The notes below the pieces were generated by a model. It made no database searches, was not told where the DNA came from, and was given only the letters and a program-made list of their open reading frames with translations. Shown here piece after piece: positions 46,906 to 60,499 of a stretch of 64,000 nt of DNA. A program made the position numbers and the translations under genes. The DNA is from Ptiloglossa arizonensis. Lineage: Eukaryota; Arthropoda; Insecta; Hymenoptera; Colletidae. The DNA lies in the NCBI RefSeq assembly GCF_051014685.1, contig NC_135054.1:5026001-5090000 (forward strand), read 5' to 3'. Within the stretch, counting starts at the first letter, position 1; the number at the start of each line of letters is the position of its first letter.

Positions 46906-49408
46906 TTTACTTTAGAGGTGTTTAAAATTTAAACTTTATCCTAACCGAACCTAATCCAACCCCACTATTAAACTATCTTCGAATTAGAAGAATGTAGAGT
47001 GATTAGAATAGGTTGGGTATATTTTCCTATAATTTTCTACCGTAAATCGATTAAAAATCAAAAACAGCAAATTTTTTAATAACAATATATCCACAAGAAT
47101 ATATTTATGGATTTGATGCGACATACGGGTGTATGACTGGCGGTGAATGAATATCAACTGCAATGAATATAACGAATCTATACAAGCGCAGTTATTATAC
47201 AACTATCATTACAAAGAAATCTGTAATGGTATTTCGAATTACGAACAATTAGTGCTTTTTAAGATTTCGACGTATATGTTATCGATCGTAAGTTTGGAAT
47301 TACCGTTTCACCAATCAGAAACAAATTACTTTATGAAAATTCAATATTTTGGATAGAAAGTTGCTTCCGAAGATTAAATATTCTCTCCTTAGTTTTATCC
47401 GAGACTATTCGCCGCATTAAATATGCATTTAGTTAATACACACCAGTAAATGACGTCGTCTACTTCAAGATCGTTCCAGAGACACGAGTTTCTAAAACTT
47501 TTGACTTTTATCTACCAATATCATCGCTCAAAAGTCTAGTATCAACCGCTATGTAGTAAAAAGTTCTTGTATATCTCACACGAGATTTCAGATTAGGATC
47601 CGCAAACTCAGTATATGCCACGAGTGGAAAAGATGTTCGAACCTTTTTAGTTGGACTCTCTGCAAATGTTTCAATATTTTGTCACCCCAATTACGAATCT
47701 CTCTCATCCGTTGGCGCATATAATTCTTTCAACAATCTAGCAAACTGTCAAAAGCGATCCTGGGTTTTCGAGTTTTTATAAAATGAATATCAAATTGCAA
47801 CGACAGCGAACAATCGAATTCTCAAAACGTTGAATCGATTCTTAAAAATTAGCAATAGATGTAAATTCTAACAATAGTGTAAATTCATCGCAAATTATTT
47901 AACAATATCTTTTCGATAACACATACAAGATTCAGGTATAATGTAGCGAGGCTTATATTCTTCCAACGGATAAATATGCGTCTAGTTGCTATAACTCGCG
48001 AGTTATAGTGTATTCTTGACCATTTTTTTAATACATAAGGTGCAATCCCATAATAAGCTTGCTTAAAGTCTTTCGTAAGAGCGAATGGTATTAATTTTCT
48101 GTATAGGAACAAAATTTGAGTGCATTTAACATACTAGTAACGATAGAGAACTAGAACACAGACACGACTATTGCTTTTCTTTGTTTGTTTTCGGGTTAAA
48201 ATTACGTGTAAAATATACGAATGAAGAATTGATTCAATTATAAGAATTGGCAATTATTGAAACTATATATCGATGAGTGTTAATTGTACATAGATAGATT
48301 CAGCAAAATATTAATCAGGGTTGTTCGTGTGCGGTACATTTGCTAATATACTTATTATATCGAAGAGTGTTCACTTGTGAAAATATTTTTATTCGACTTC
48401 TGAAATCGCATTATGCAAATCCTGCTAATTTTCGCACGGTGGACGCAAAACATTTCCCTAAATACTTTCCCTTCTTTCCGTCGTACGGAGTCATCCGAGT
48501 TCATGTAATTATACGTATCGATATATTGATATAAACATCAAAACATTGCGAGGGTGATTGAACCGCTGGAACTTGTTTACGGGATGAAATTACGTGAATG
48601 TCCATTCATTGATCGACAATATTATTGTCCGCGTACAAGCACACTCGAGTTTCACGTTACGAAATAAATTACGTTCACCCTACCGTTTATGGAGTACGGT
48701 TATTTTCAAACTCGTCGCAATAAAGATCACATTTACATACATAAAGAAAAGAAAACAAACAACTTGAACTCTTGCTCCGTGTTTTGTTTACAACAATTTT
48801 GTGCTAAACAAACGATAATAACAAAAGAACCATCGATGTTTCACGCGCGATGTAAAGTTCTTTGCTCGACGAAAGTGTGGCGTTGAGAGAACGAATGAAA
48901 AATTTCGTATTTCGTTTGACATTTGTACGTTGAATCGTACGGTTGGAAAAAATTCTATTCGACGTGAAGATCGCGAAGCGACGCGAAGGAGGGGAACTTT
49001 CACAACCTGACGAGTCTATCCGAACAACAACGCGACACCTAATTATCACGCAGCGCGTGTCACGGCGTTATTCAAAGGTTTCTCTTTCGTTTTCCCGCGC
49101 GAACGTCGACGATGAAAGCGCAGGCGATCTTAGCGCCACGATCTTCAGACGGTTTCGCGAGCGAGCGTGCCCCTTCCCCCTCTCCACCGTCTGAATTCTG
49201 CGGCCGCGAATGTAATCGTTGCGCAAGCCGATGAAGCGATAATTCGCAATTACGCATGCACGATCTGCAGTCCGCGAAGGAGAATTGCTATACTACTCAC
49301 GGATCATAGGTTATCCTTATAACTCTGCTCTAAGGCGCAATAGAAGGCGGCCCGTATTTATCGAGCAATATTAAAACGCTGCGCGTATGTAAATACTTGG
49401 AATACTTT
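46906..49408. other. AT-rich non-coding stretch
   Basis: Short overlapping frames only. A CG-rich patch at 49.0-49.25 kb has open frames on both strands with no recognisable product. A palindrome at 47989-48008 is listed separately. Confidence 0.4.
47989..48008. repeat. 20-bp perfect palindrome
   Basis: CTATAACTCGCGAGTTATAG is its own reverse complement, the longest perfect palindrome I found here. It may be a binding site for a dimeric regulator or the relic of a small inverted-repeat element. Confidence 0.65.
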
Positions 49409-49446
49409 GGCGCTGGCGCTGGCACTGGCGCTGGTGCCGGTGCTGC
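49409..49446. repeat. GGCGCT-type short tandem repeat
   Basis: About six degenerate 6-bp units (GGCGCT, GGCACT, GGTGCC, GGTGCT) in a more mixed-composition stretch (49.3-49.56 kb) that could be a regulatory island. Confidence 0.8.
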
Positions 49447-50399
49447 ACGAAAGAACTGGAAAAATATTATTCCCGCCGTCTACATCGCGCGCTATACCGT
49501 ATTCGCGTTAATTAACCTTTAACAACTTCTCGTTGCACGCAGTTTGCCAACCGTGGCGGAAGAGTAGCCCCACGAGTTAACAATTTAAATGTAGAAACGT
49601 AATCCATGCGAGCAACGCTAATTTCTGTTTCGTTATCGAAAATCTCGTGGAAACGATTGGACAACGTCACGAAGTTGCGTGTACACCAAGTATCGTTCCG
49701 GGTAACTCCAAATATGGATAATTTGGATCGAAACGTTTAATTCGAAAAATGTTAAACGTACAGTATTTAAAATCGGCATTGGAACGCTTGCGATTTAATA
49801 TTTCTTCTTTCTACACTGGTTTCCAAGTTTCGAGCAAAAGTGTCATTATCGTGGAGTTTTACGGTCATCGTTGCGCAACGGGACAAGTGATCGACCAAAT
49901 GTGAACGCTCTTTTCGTATAAGACACGATCCAGCAAAGAATCGGTTGGACGTTAAAGCCAAAATAAAAGTAAACGAATAATTGGTTCGCGTCGATTCTAG
50001 GCGTACTTATCGAAATAACAAATAATCGTTTACCAAAATCAAAGGATACAATGTAAATTAATTTCTTTTAGAATGGAGAAAATACTTTCGTCGGTTATAT
50101 TTGCGCACTCGCCGCAGAAAGTCAAAATAATCGTTTCTGACGTAACGGATTACCTTTCTGGAGGAATTTTAATATATTCGTGAATCCTACGGGCACGAAC
50201 ATTCGTAAACTTACGAGTTAGAAACGCAAAAACGAAATATACGAAGCCTCGAGCCTAATTTGCACAAAATTGAAACCGATCGGTCACGAATACCTAGATA
50301 CACGATAACAATCGGTAGAATTAAAATACATTTCGTTTCCATCGATCTCGAACCGAGCTGTTCTTGAAACGGCCGATTCGATTACAATCGTCACGCCAA
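49447..50399. other. Non-coding stretch
   Basis: No gene or repeat recognised. Confidence 0.45.
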
Positions 50400-50720
50400 C
50401 GATGCTAGAACGATCGCAGCGGTGCGAGCGGGGCCACGGCGAAGCACACTTTTTTCTTTCGCGAGCACTGTCTTTACATAACAGTGTCGAAGCCGCGTAT
50501 CACGGCGAGTATCGGACCCCGGCTATCTGCATCTGCATCCGAGGACTGTTAAAAAGTACAGAACGATTACGCAAGCTGGCGACCATACGGTACGGGGCTT
50601 TTATGAACGGAGCTAAGTTTAGAGCGCCACGATATACCCGCGCTGCTCCGCCGCCACCTTCTTCCCGCGCTCTCGACACTTGTTGGATAACGAAACACGA
50701 GAGCCGTACGCGCACGAGTT

Positions 50721-50768
50721 TCGCCGAGTCCCGCCGAATCGCGTCGAGTCGCACCGAGTCGCGCCGGG
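50721..50768. repeat. 10-bp minisatellite, nearly 5 units
   Basis: Successive 10-mers TCGCCGAGTC, CCGCCGAATC, GCGTCGAGTC, GCACCGAGTC and a partial GCGCCGGG differ by only one to four bases each. Confidence 0.8.
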
Positions 50769-51140
50769 AACGGCCGATCGTGATCGCGGACTGCGATCGA
50801 GTACGAATCGCTGGCTACGAAAAGAGCGCGAAAATGACGACGCGTTCGATACGTGGCAACTGGAAATCCCACGCGGAACACGTTGCGCGCGTACGAACAG
50901 ATCGTAGATCCACGCCGCGATTTTTATGTAAATGTTGCAAACGCGCCCGAGCGTTTCGATGCCGTCAAAGCTGTTCGACGACAAAAGCGCCCATCCATTG
51001 TACCGCCAACCCGGGTTAAAGGTAGCATCGATGACGAGCAGCCGCCGTCACAGTACCGCGATAGAACACAGAGGAAGATCGTTGTCTCGCATTCGGAGTG
51101 CCAACTGTTGCACGCCTACGCTCGAAACGCGTCATCATCG

Positions 51141-51188
51141 ACACGCACACGCACTTGCACGCGTACACGCGGACACGCGCACACGCCA
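51141..51188. repeat. CACACG-type short tandem repeat
   Basis: Degenerate ACACGC units over about 48 bp, near the right side of the CG-rich block. Confidence 0.75.
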
Positions 51189-51360
51189 CACCAACGGATC
51201 GAGTTCGTGCTTGAATTACGAAAAACGAAACACGTCGATTGAACGACAACTTCGTGCTCGAGTACGGAACGCAAAAGGGAACGCAAGGAATGCTCCAAAA
51301 GATCAAATCGCGTCCAATCGTATAATTCCCGATTATTCCCGAAGGCCGATCGTTTCCTAG

Positions 51361-53639
51361 CAAACGAGGATTCCTTTTTTTGCGCGTTATTCGCAACGAA
51401 CGCCTAATTTAAAATTTGTATTGTACATTCGAGTGTTCGAGTTACCGTTTACACAATGATCGTTTAGCTTTTGAAATTAAGGCTCAATTAACGCTACGAA
51501 ACTACGAGCGAATTTTACTCCATATTACTCGATGTAACGTTGAATACTTACGGAGCGACATCTAACTTGTTATTTATTTAAAAGATAGTCAATGAAATAA
51601 CACACATCATTCCCAGGTTGGAAATTTTAAATGAAATTCATTTGTATTCTGCATCAGTTACCATTAGAAAGGTACAAACACGAAAAACAAATATTATAAA
51701 ATTGTAACATCTGTGCAAAACCCTCGTTTATTTACCGCCCACTACACGGTCTAGGTTTAGCTAATCGATTGGAAAAAATTTCAAGATTTGTGAAAAATAA
51801 TCTATAAGAAGTAATTTATGAACGTTTAAACAAAATGATAGGAACAATGTGAAAACTATGGTAAGTTATCGATCTTTTTACCGAAGATTCAATAATATAC
51901 GTCCAAGGAAATGCAAAAAATACAATGGTAAGATAATTTTGTATACCTGGCATTCGTACGTGAATTTCTCGCGAATCCGCGGTTTAAAATAGTGAAAATA
52001 TAAAAATAAACGCGGAGAAACGTCGCTAAATAGGCTGCCGCAGCGATGAAAACAAAGAACAAATGACATCAAACTCCGAACGGGTGCAATTATTAAACTG
52101 TGACGAGGAGTTAACTCGCCATGCCCATTACGGACGCTTTTTCGAACGAGGAACCAAGTTGTCTACGGTTAATCCAACGCTGACGAAAATAGAGACGCAG
52201 AGCAAGGGAGTTTCGGATTTGTTTAAAATTTCAATACGAATAAAGTTATAGGACCGCATTCTTTGGCATTTGCACGCGTTACAAAATACTATTCAACGGA
52301 GGTACGCTTCTACGCATTTCGTATTCAGAAGCAACCACGTGCCTCTCGTTTCCCGCGTAAAATAAACCGATCCCACCCGAAGCCACCAACCACTAATTAG
52401 AGTAAAAATCATTCGACGTGGAAAGTTTCCATGTTCGCGGAAAATTCTATCTCGCCGTGATCGAAACAACGAAACAGTTACCGCGATATCGCGATCTATA
52501 ATTTTCAATTCTGTACGAAGTAAGTAAATATTATAATTTGCAGCTCGTCGGTGAGCGATCGTATCCACCGACAAGCGTGTAGAACGCAGCGCGACGCGAT
52601 AATTTTGTTTCAACGTAAAAGAATTTATCGTCGCACGCATGGTGCCAAAGCGAGTGAACCGTACAGATTTTTTAATATTTTTCTACAATTTTCTATATTA
52701 TTTCAGAAAACGATTTCGTTTAAATTGCGTACGCAACTTTCAAGATTCAAGAATCGAATTTTATCAGCTTTAATATCAACATCGTTAAAAAAGAACGCTT
52801 GAAATATTATTAATCGACTACTCTTCCAACGTCGATAGAACGTAAAATCTACGTAAAAGCAATTTTTCAAGTAAACGGGAGCAATTTTTAGGTCGCCCGT
52901 AGTTTAAGACGTAGTCGTCTCAAATTTAGTAATTTATCGACGGATCAATTGTTACGATAAAGTTGGATAACATTTTTCCGGGTTGAGCATTTTTCAATTC
53001 CACGAAATGTCGATGTTCTGATGCGTTGTTAAACGAAAAATTGCAAACTGCGCCAACTGCGCAAAGGAAAAATGCTCGAGTATAGTTTCACGATTACTCG
53101 ACACTGGTTTACAGAGTCCAAACCGAACCAATACAGAGTTCCCTGAGAAGTTGTCGCGACCGTGAAACGTGCCGCTGTTACCTCTCCGATTCGTTCGATT
53201 TTGTATACAATGTATCCCAATAATCTGTCGAGCATGCGTCCACCGACTAATTCCAAGTCTCGATCTACGAGATTTCGATACAGATTACATTCGATTAGGA
53301 TTGTTCCGTAAGTAAAGATAAGAGAGTTTAATTAGAAAAATTGGTCGATCGATCGATCGATCGATCGAGTGCAATCATACTTTGCATATTTTCAAAGTCA
53401 TTTTCCGCGTGACGGAAGGTCGCGCGAAGAAACGTTACTCTACGCGTTTTATTTAATTTTGCACAAAGGATCGGTCGTTTCTTCTCGCTCGGTCGTGTCG
53501 AGATTAAGCAACCACCCAACTGTCTCGTTTACATTTAAATTTATCTTTCTTCGAGTCGCTACGATATTCGGTAAAAATAAAACCGGTGCGAGCGTGTTAC
53601 GACTATATCCCTAAGATCCTCCTCTTTCGAGAAGGATTC
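51361..53639. other. Non-coding stretch
   Basis: No supportable gene. A 115-codon minus frame at 52293-52640 has no recognisable domain. Confidence 0.4.
53345..53372. repeat. (TCGA)n microsatellite, 7 units
   Basis: Seven perfect TCGA units. TCGA is self-complementary, so the array is a perfect palindrome at every centre. Confidence 0.95.
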
Positions 53640-54980
53640 TCGTCCGGTCGCAAAAGAAATGGTAGCGATTCACCTTGCGTTTTCGTGTCGCCGAGAAGCT
53701 TTTATTCGTAAATTGAAATCGAATGTTCGATTCGATCTCGGTTCCGTTCGCGAAGATCACCGAATGCTCGTACTTCGGTACCAGAAAGCGACCAACGGGA
53801 ACGCTCTGTTTCCAAACAACCGTCTGCAAATAAACCGAACGTACATAGAACGTACAGTGTATACGGAGGGAACGAAATACGTCCGTTCGGACGGCTCGAC
53901 TTCGCGTTCGAGCGATCTCCGGCAGGCTGCGGTTGACTTTGACCCCAAGCAGGCTGAACGCGAGCGAGACGAAGGCGCGAGCGGTGCCGAGCCGAGTGTA
54001 TAATTATGTATGTACGGGCCGAGCTGGTACACGCGACCCATACGTAGACACCTCGCCGGGTGCGTGCGCGTGCGCGTACGCGCGGAAATACACGTCGGTG
54101 GAATTGCGACGCGAGTAGAGAGCCTGGTCGTGCCCCTCTCGTCGCGCGCGACGATTGGTTCGCTCGGTGGCTCCGCTGGTAGCACTCGACGTACCACACT
54201 CCCAAGAACAGACGCGGCGATGTACAGTCCTGACGAGCAATCCGAGTCTTGGCACCGATAGATACGTGTCCCCGTCGAGATGGTAATCGTAGACCAGAGA
54301 GCCAATTATAGATCCCGCTTATGCCCCACGGACGTCGAAACAGCGGCTAGGTAAACAATGCGGATCCTTGCGAGACGCGGAACGTCGCCGCGATTAAAAA
54401 ATTACAAAAACGATCGTCGATCTCCTCCCAGATAAGCGATAACGTTCGCCACCGACGCGGAGGAAGAGTCGCGACACCCGACAGCTGTTTGTTACCGGAA
54501 GCTTATCGCGGACCGAAACGACGTTCGCGTACGAGATAATTAACGCGCAGCTAGCGCCGACCGCTGATACCGTACGCGCGAAACTCCTCCGAATCTTGCG
54601 TTTCCGTAACATTGTTTCGCGACGGTACGAAAACAAGATACGCGGTTCTCGGCCGCGACACCGAATTTTCGAACGAGACCACCCCGAGCCGAGAAACCGT
54701 TTCTCGCCCGCGGTCTCGATAATTATCTTCTCTCGGTTTCAACGAACGAGCCTCGCTAAAAGACACTCGTACGTTTCGATACGTTCTCTACGTTGATTTA
54801 CGTAAGCCGGATAAGTTACCCGTTGGCTCGTTTCGCGATGGTGATTCGCGGAAACATCGAATCGTCGAGGACGATCGTGCCGCGAGTCCGTCGCGCCTTC
54901 TTGCGGGAGGATTTTTATCCGGATCGATTAGAAATTTCTGTTTACCGTGGAGCAACGCCGCGAAAACATCGCGCGATGTA
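53640..54980. other. CG-rich block
   Basis: GC- and CG-dense sequence with overlapping frames on both strands (the largest being 53757-54305 and 53702-54205, minus). Composition is Arg/Ser/Thr-rich with nothing recognisable. 54040-54090 has an alternating GCGCGTGCGCG tract. Possible promoter/first-exon area, by composition only. Confidence 0.3.
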
Positions 54981-56644
54981 ATCTTTAATACTGCGCGCGG
55001 TATCGATTTTTACGATATCTTTTTTTTCAACCGGTTCGATCGGAGATCACGAGATGCGAGCGTAACGGAACGCGAATTCGCATTCGCGCCATCTGCTGAT
55101 CGAAATAATATCGTCGGTTACAATCGATTTCGTAATATTATTTACGGTAAACCGTATGGACGTTCGGGACAAAATTCGCAACTTTTCAACTATTCGATTT
55201 TCGAACCAAGACACCGATACTTTTTTAAACGAGAATACAAATACGCATCGATCGATCTAAATAAATATATACAAAATTTCGTAACGAACAAAATTAAGGC
55301 GACCTTGATTCTTCACCGAGTGTAAAGTTTTTTTTATCAACTTTTACAATTTCGTTGCTGCGTGATCAACAATTGATAAACTTTTGTCGAAAACATTTTT
55401 TTTACAACTTTAACGGTAATTCTTTCGTGCTAATACGTTAATAAATAAACGTAATTTATTACAAATGTACTGTATCTGGTTGTCAATATTGCAGTTAAGA
55501 GCAAATTTCGAAGCATTTGATCAAATCCGTATCATTTTCAGCAACACGTCCGCTTGATTTGCTGTTCGTAAATTGAATTAAGCATCATAGTACACTTTCC
55601 GAATAAAGAATAATTTATAATATAGCGATAGTGCACATTTTTCTTTCCAAATATTTACGATGATTCGAATTGACTTTTAAAAAATTGTACCAAGAAGTAT
55701 CTCGGTGATCTTTCATATATTAATTTGGAACGTATTAAAGTCGAAAATAGTCAAAATTGTTATTAACGCGTTCAATTGAAAAGGGAAGTCGATAACGATT
55801 CATCGAAAATGAATACCGATTCTGGATCCAATTCAGGTACGAAAACGACGCGACTTTAAAATTTCTAATTTTCGAGATATTAACTAAAAAAAAATATATC
55901 AGCGACAGATACTACCCTACGTTCTGCTGGTACATGTATGTACGGATATGCGAATCGTAAATTTCAGTTTTTCGATTTTTGTTCGTTGCACGACAGAACG
56001 GTTGCACGTCGCGAAGATTCGACGCGCGTTCGATTAAGATACCGTTCGAGGTGTACAGTAGCGAGTGTGGTAAACAGTCGCTAGTGATAGAATCGATGTT
56101 TGTCAGACCGTTATAAATTATGTCTTCTACGACGCGCGAGATCGTGCTACGATAAGAGCACACCGAAGACGCCGAAGTATTGTATCGAGACGCGTAACAG
56201 TATTTGTACAGTTGCCTTCGCTGTCCAATATGCAAAACATCGCGTGCCAATTTTCGCTAGGGGCGCGGCACGTGCGTTTCGTTTGGAAATCGTCTAATTT
56301 TCCCCTGTCTGATCCGTGACGGTGTAGCTACCATCGATCATCGACGCGAAAACGTACGAGCAATCGGTCAGACGTGTCCACGCGTAACGTTCGATACGGG
56401 ATAGAAAGAATACGTCCGTGAAATCGGTTTGTTAATCAGTGGCGCACGAGCGGGAGTGTATTTTTGTTTCGCGAGCGAAACCTCCACGCACTTGAGCTAA
56501 CATTCGCGCGCCAAGGAGAAGCGAAACGTTTTAGACCAAGTTTGGAGAGATAAGAACGGAGTATCGGCCAGTTACGTTCGCTTTTTATTCAAACATACGA
56601 AAGCACAGCAGAGTTTATTCGATTCCTAGTTTCGTAAATCTCCC

Positions 56645-56664
56645 GACGCGACGCGACGCGACGC
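56645..56664. repeat. (GACGC)n short tandem repeat
   Basis: Four perfect GACGC units. Confidence 0.9.
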
Positions 56665-57329
56665 CTAGATAAGCAAAGCGTGGCCGGCGAATTTTTGAGG
56701 ACGTTATCGTTACAGTTACGAATAGAACGAACAAAACGGCGATGAACGAAAAGAAAGTTTCGGACGAGATATCCTCGATCTTGATACAATTTACAAACAA
56801 TCGAACATCCACAGATTTCCAATGGTTGCTTGTTCCCTTTTAATCGGCAATATGGTAGATCGTTGAATACAATTTCTGTCCGATTACGGTTAGTTATTAA
56901 GCACGTGGAAACAGTTACGGTTCTATTATTATTGAAAATTAAAATACAACTGTGTGCATTTCGTTCGACTTTGATTATTATGCGAAACACCTGAAAACAT
57001 ACCTCTGTCGCGAACGAAATTAAGATATTGCATACATTTCGAAGTAAATCGTTTTCAAAATTTACTTACGCAATAAAATACACTTACGAGTTAAATTCAC
57101 CATCGTGATACAGAGATTTACTGTATCCTTTCCCGAGTACCGAAGTTTTCTTTAAATATACAATACAACGAGTAACAGCAGACGTATATAAATTTCTTTC
57201 TTCTTTAAGTATACATTTCTTTCTTTCTAGGCAGAGAAACGTGTCGTAGCAGAGGAACGACAATCAAGAAATAAATTTGCAACATAAACTTTGAGGAAAC
57301 AGCAGCGACTACTTAATACATATTAAGCA

Positions 57330-57353
57330 ATATATATATATATATATATATAT
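57330..57353. repeat. (AT)n microsatellite
   Basis: Twelve AT units without interruption, followed by a unique stretch (57354-57535) of mixed composition. Confidence 0.95.
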
Positions 57354-60300
57354 TGGGTATGTGTCGATCGTGTTTCTGGAACATTCTCGAAGACGTGTCC
57401 GGCAGTTCGAAACCACCGACTGTAACGCGTAATCCGATGAATAATTTGTCACCCGTGACTATAGAGGTGCACAAATCTAGAGAAATGAAAAATGTGCTCC
57501 ACATACGAGTATATAATTTACGTTCCAACCAGTGAATGAATAATTACGAGAGTTAGTTCGCGTTTCGTGGCAAAGGGATCGTTATAACGTGGATATATAC
57601 GTTTTCGCGTTAAAAAAGCATTAAAATTTTATACTTGCACCTCTTCGGATATGCAGAACGTCTCGCAGAAACTCTCATCAGGTTCCTGTATCATTTACGT
57701 GTAATTCTAGTAGACGACGAGTCCTGCACGGTCTCATTCTACTACATGTGTCGGGCAGCGTAGTGTTACGTGGTCTGTTAGAAAAATTCCCTGCTTTTTT
57801 CTCTAAACAAAGCTTTATTACTGTTTCAGGTCCACTGAAATCAGCTATTGATGTACCAACAGTGAAATTACTTCACCGTATAATACGTTAAATTAAGTAA
57901 CGTGGACTCTAGTAGCCAAATTATCCTTGGCACATTATTTAAAGTTAAATTTCTATGAAAGAATCGGTACGTGGATGCTCGAGGAACAATTTCGATGCTT
58001 CAACGGTCGTTTCTTATTTAATGAATTTTACACTTTGCCAAATATTTATAAAATTTTCCACACAAAATTCTGCTCTCGCTATTACGTAGTTATCGATACA
58101 CCCTATTACAGCAGGGTCAAAATTAAATCGAGAAAATTTTACAAAAGCGAGATATTGCTTACTTTCACGGAAAGTTTCAACAATCATTGGATAAATGTAA
58201 ATATGGTATTCGGTGCGTTTAAAAACATATGGGACCTTTGTTCGGGATCAATTTCACGTGTTAAAATTACGAAGATATGTTTTTTCGTACTTGTAAAATC
58301 GAACGAACGATAAAATTCCGTCAAATATTGATTTAAATACTGGCAAGTTAAATACCACTCAATATTTTTAATTAATTTCTGACACACGGTCGCAAAGAGT
58401 TTCACCGTTCCTGGTTTGGCTATTGTACGTCTAAATACAATATGTACGTATACTCCGAGTTCACTGTGTACTTAAAAATTTCCAACCACATTTTAATATC
58501 CAAGTCGCCTCTTTATCTACTCCGAAGTATCTTTGTTACAACAAGTGGCTTAGTTTCAATGGAAATTTTACGATGCAAAAGCGGCCAATGTTCTTAATAC
58601 AGGCATGTATCGAGGTGTATTAAAGTTTGTAACCACAGTTAACAAACAAATCGAGAAACAACAACGGTGGTTGGAGGTTCTGGCAAGAAACATCGAATTA
58701 GCAATGCCGAATACGCTTCTTCGTTTTCGTGACGCAATGATCACCGAGTTGCTTTTCACGAATCGGAATTTTTCTCAAGCGCGATCGTTTTAGGGCATTC
58801 GCGTGTGTAGTAATATTGACTGTCGAGTCGTCCTTCTGGAACGAATTCGTGACACTTTGAAACGCACAGTGACGAAAGAAAGCTAAAACGTTTCGACGAT
58901 TACGGAAACTTCCATTGAGGAAATTTTCAACGTCTTATGAAATTTCTTCCACGAGTTTTGTCGTTCTTTGAGCAATGCATACACCGTACTTTTCACGATT
59001 ACTTGATCGAGATATCGTTTCCAAAATTAATTCCTCGCTCGAATAACGACGCTCCCCCCAACTTTTTAATTAACGTTTACGACCTAAATTCGGCGAGACT
59101 TTGCCGCATCTACGACATACATCTAATTTATGCATCGCTGTTACAAAATGAAATTCATTAGAATGAATTTCAGAGAAATCCTTGTTGACGAATATCATCG
59201 AGTCAAGGATGTATTCTTTTCCTTTTTTGGGGCAAAAACATTGAGTTTTCTCTTTTACATTTTCTGTAAGTACGCAAGAGTCACGACAAACAGAACCTCG
59301 AAGTATCTCCGTTATTTGTCATTGCGTCGAAAAGGTTCTCTAGACAAAGTTTCACTATTCGAAGAGGTGTATACAGCGATGGGAAACAAATTTTATCAAG
59401 GTCACTTTTTTAAGTCAATTTAAAGATTAATTGCACGTGGACTTTCTTCGACAGTTGTCTTGAATCAATTCTCAGTTCGTATTTCCGTGTTCCTGACGCT
59501 AAATCGAAGAGTCTTTTTCTTATATAGTAATTTCCGTTATTAATGATTAGATCGAGTAACAAGGTTTCGCACGTATTACGAGTTTCGTAAGTGATATTTA
59601 AAAATATAAATGATCGATTGACTCGAAACTTTATACACACGCTCTACAAACATCCCTTTGCAGGGGTAATAATACAACCCCGACTTTCTCGTCGTATTAT
59701 CCATTGGCATTTTGTTGTATCTCATTTTTTTTCAACGATTCTGCTACCTGCTATAGAACAACTCTATTGATTAAAAATCATTTTAAATTATTCATTCTAC
59801 TTCAGTCTCTTAAAGACGATTTATGTCCTTGCCTATAACCTTTCAACTATTAATGTTTCTTTTTATATGAAAATTTCTTCGGAGATGTATAAATATATAG
59901 GGAAACCTAACGATCAAAATACGTTGTAGTTCCTTTAAAAAGAAATTGCAATTATTACGTATTTCCGACCTGTAAAATGCGAATGCTCCCTTAAGTATCA
60001 ATCTCCTATATATTACGTAAAATCTCCAATATCCAACTAAATAAAATGTAAATTTTCCTAAGTACTATAACTAATAATAGGTATAACAAGTTGCAGACGC
60101 GGTAAATATTTTTGGAAGATCCAATTTCCTGTTTCTTTTATTTACGTACAACATGTATATATGTATTAAATGTATTCGTTGACCAACAGTTGTATGATTA
60201 CTTTCAATATTATCCGACCAGTGTCGCGACTATCGTGAAAAATGTCTTTAAAGATCGATTATTTCGGGATTTGAAAAATGTGAAAAGTGCGAGAATCCGT

Positions 60301-60499
60301 GTTTCCCATTGCTCCGATTGTAACAGGTAACGTTATCTACAATACTTTGTTTATTTCACTGTTCCATATTATCGTTATCGTTGTATTACTTCGTGCTGCG
60401 TATTCGACGACAAAGTACCGTTTAATTTTCCGCATATTAAGCAACATTAATACACGTGCACTTTCTATTATCTTTCTGAAATTGTAAACCTCGGTGTAT

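Larger units (their letters stand above)
50400..51360. other. CG-rich block with minisatellites
   Basis: The densest CG block of the window. Frames of 84-205 codons overlap in both directions (50402-51019 plus, 50567-50984 minus and others). All are Arg/Ser/Thr-rich and unlike known proteins, as expected from CGN and TCG codons in stop-poor DNA. It could be a promoter/first-exon region. Confidence 0.35.
54981..60499. other. Mostly AT-rich non-coding stretch
   Basis: Short frames only. A 133-codon minus frame at 56589-56990 lies next to a donor-like GAGGTATGT on the minus strand near 57005, but the donor is on the wrong (upstream) side to end it. 58937-59423 has two overlapping plus frames with unrecognised, protein-like text. 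Confidence 0.35.

Noticed and set aside
50402..51019. 205-codon plus-strand frame
   Set aside because: Arg/Ser/Thr-rich translation of a CG-rich block with equally long frames in other registers and on the other strand.
53702..54305. 167- and 182-codon minus-strand frames
   Set aside because: They overlap each other in different frames within CG-rich DNA; at most one could be real and neither resembles a protein.
60097..60333. Candidate exon between TTGCAG and AACAG followed by GTAACG
   Set aside because: The frame that reads through to the donor has a stop (TAA at 60103) right after the acceptor, so it is not coding as an internal exon.
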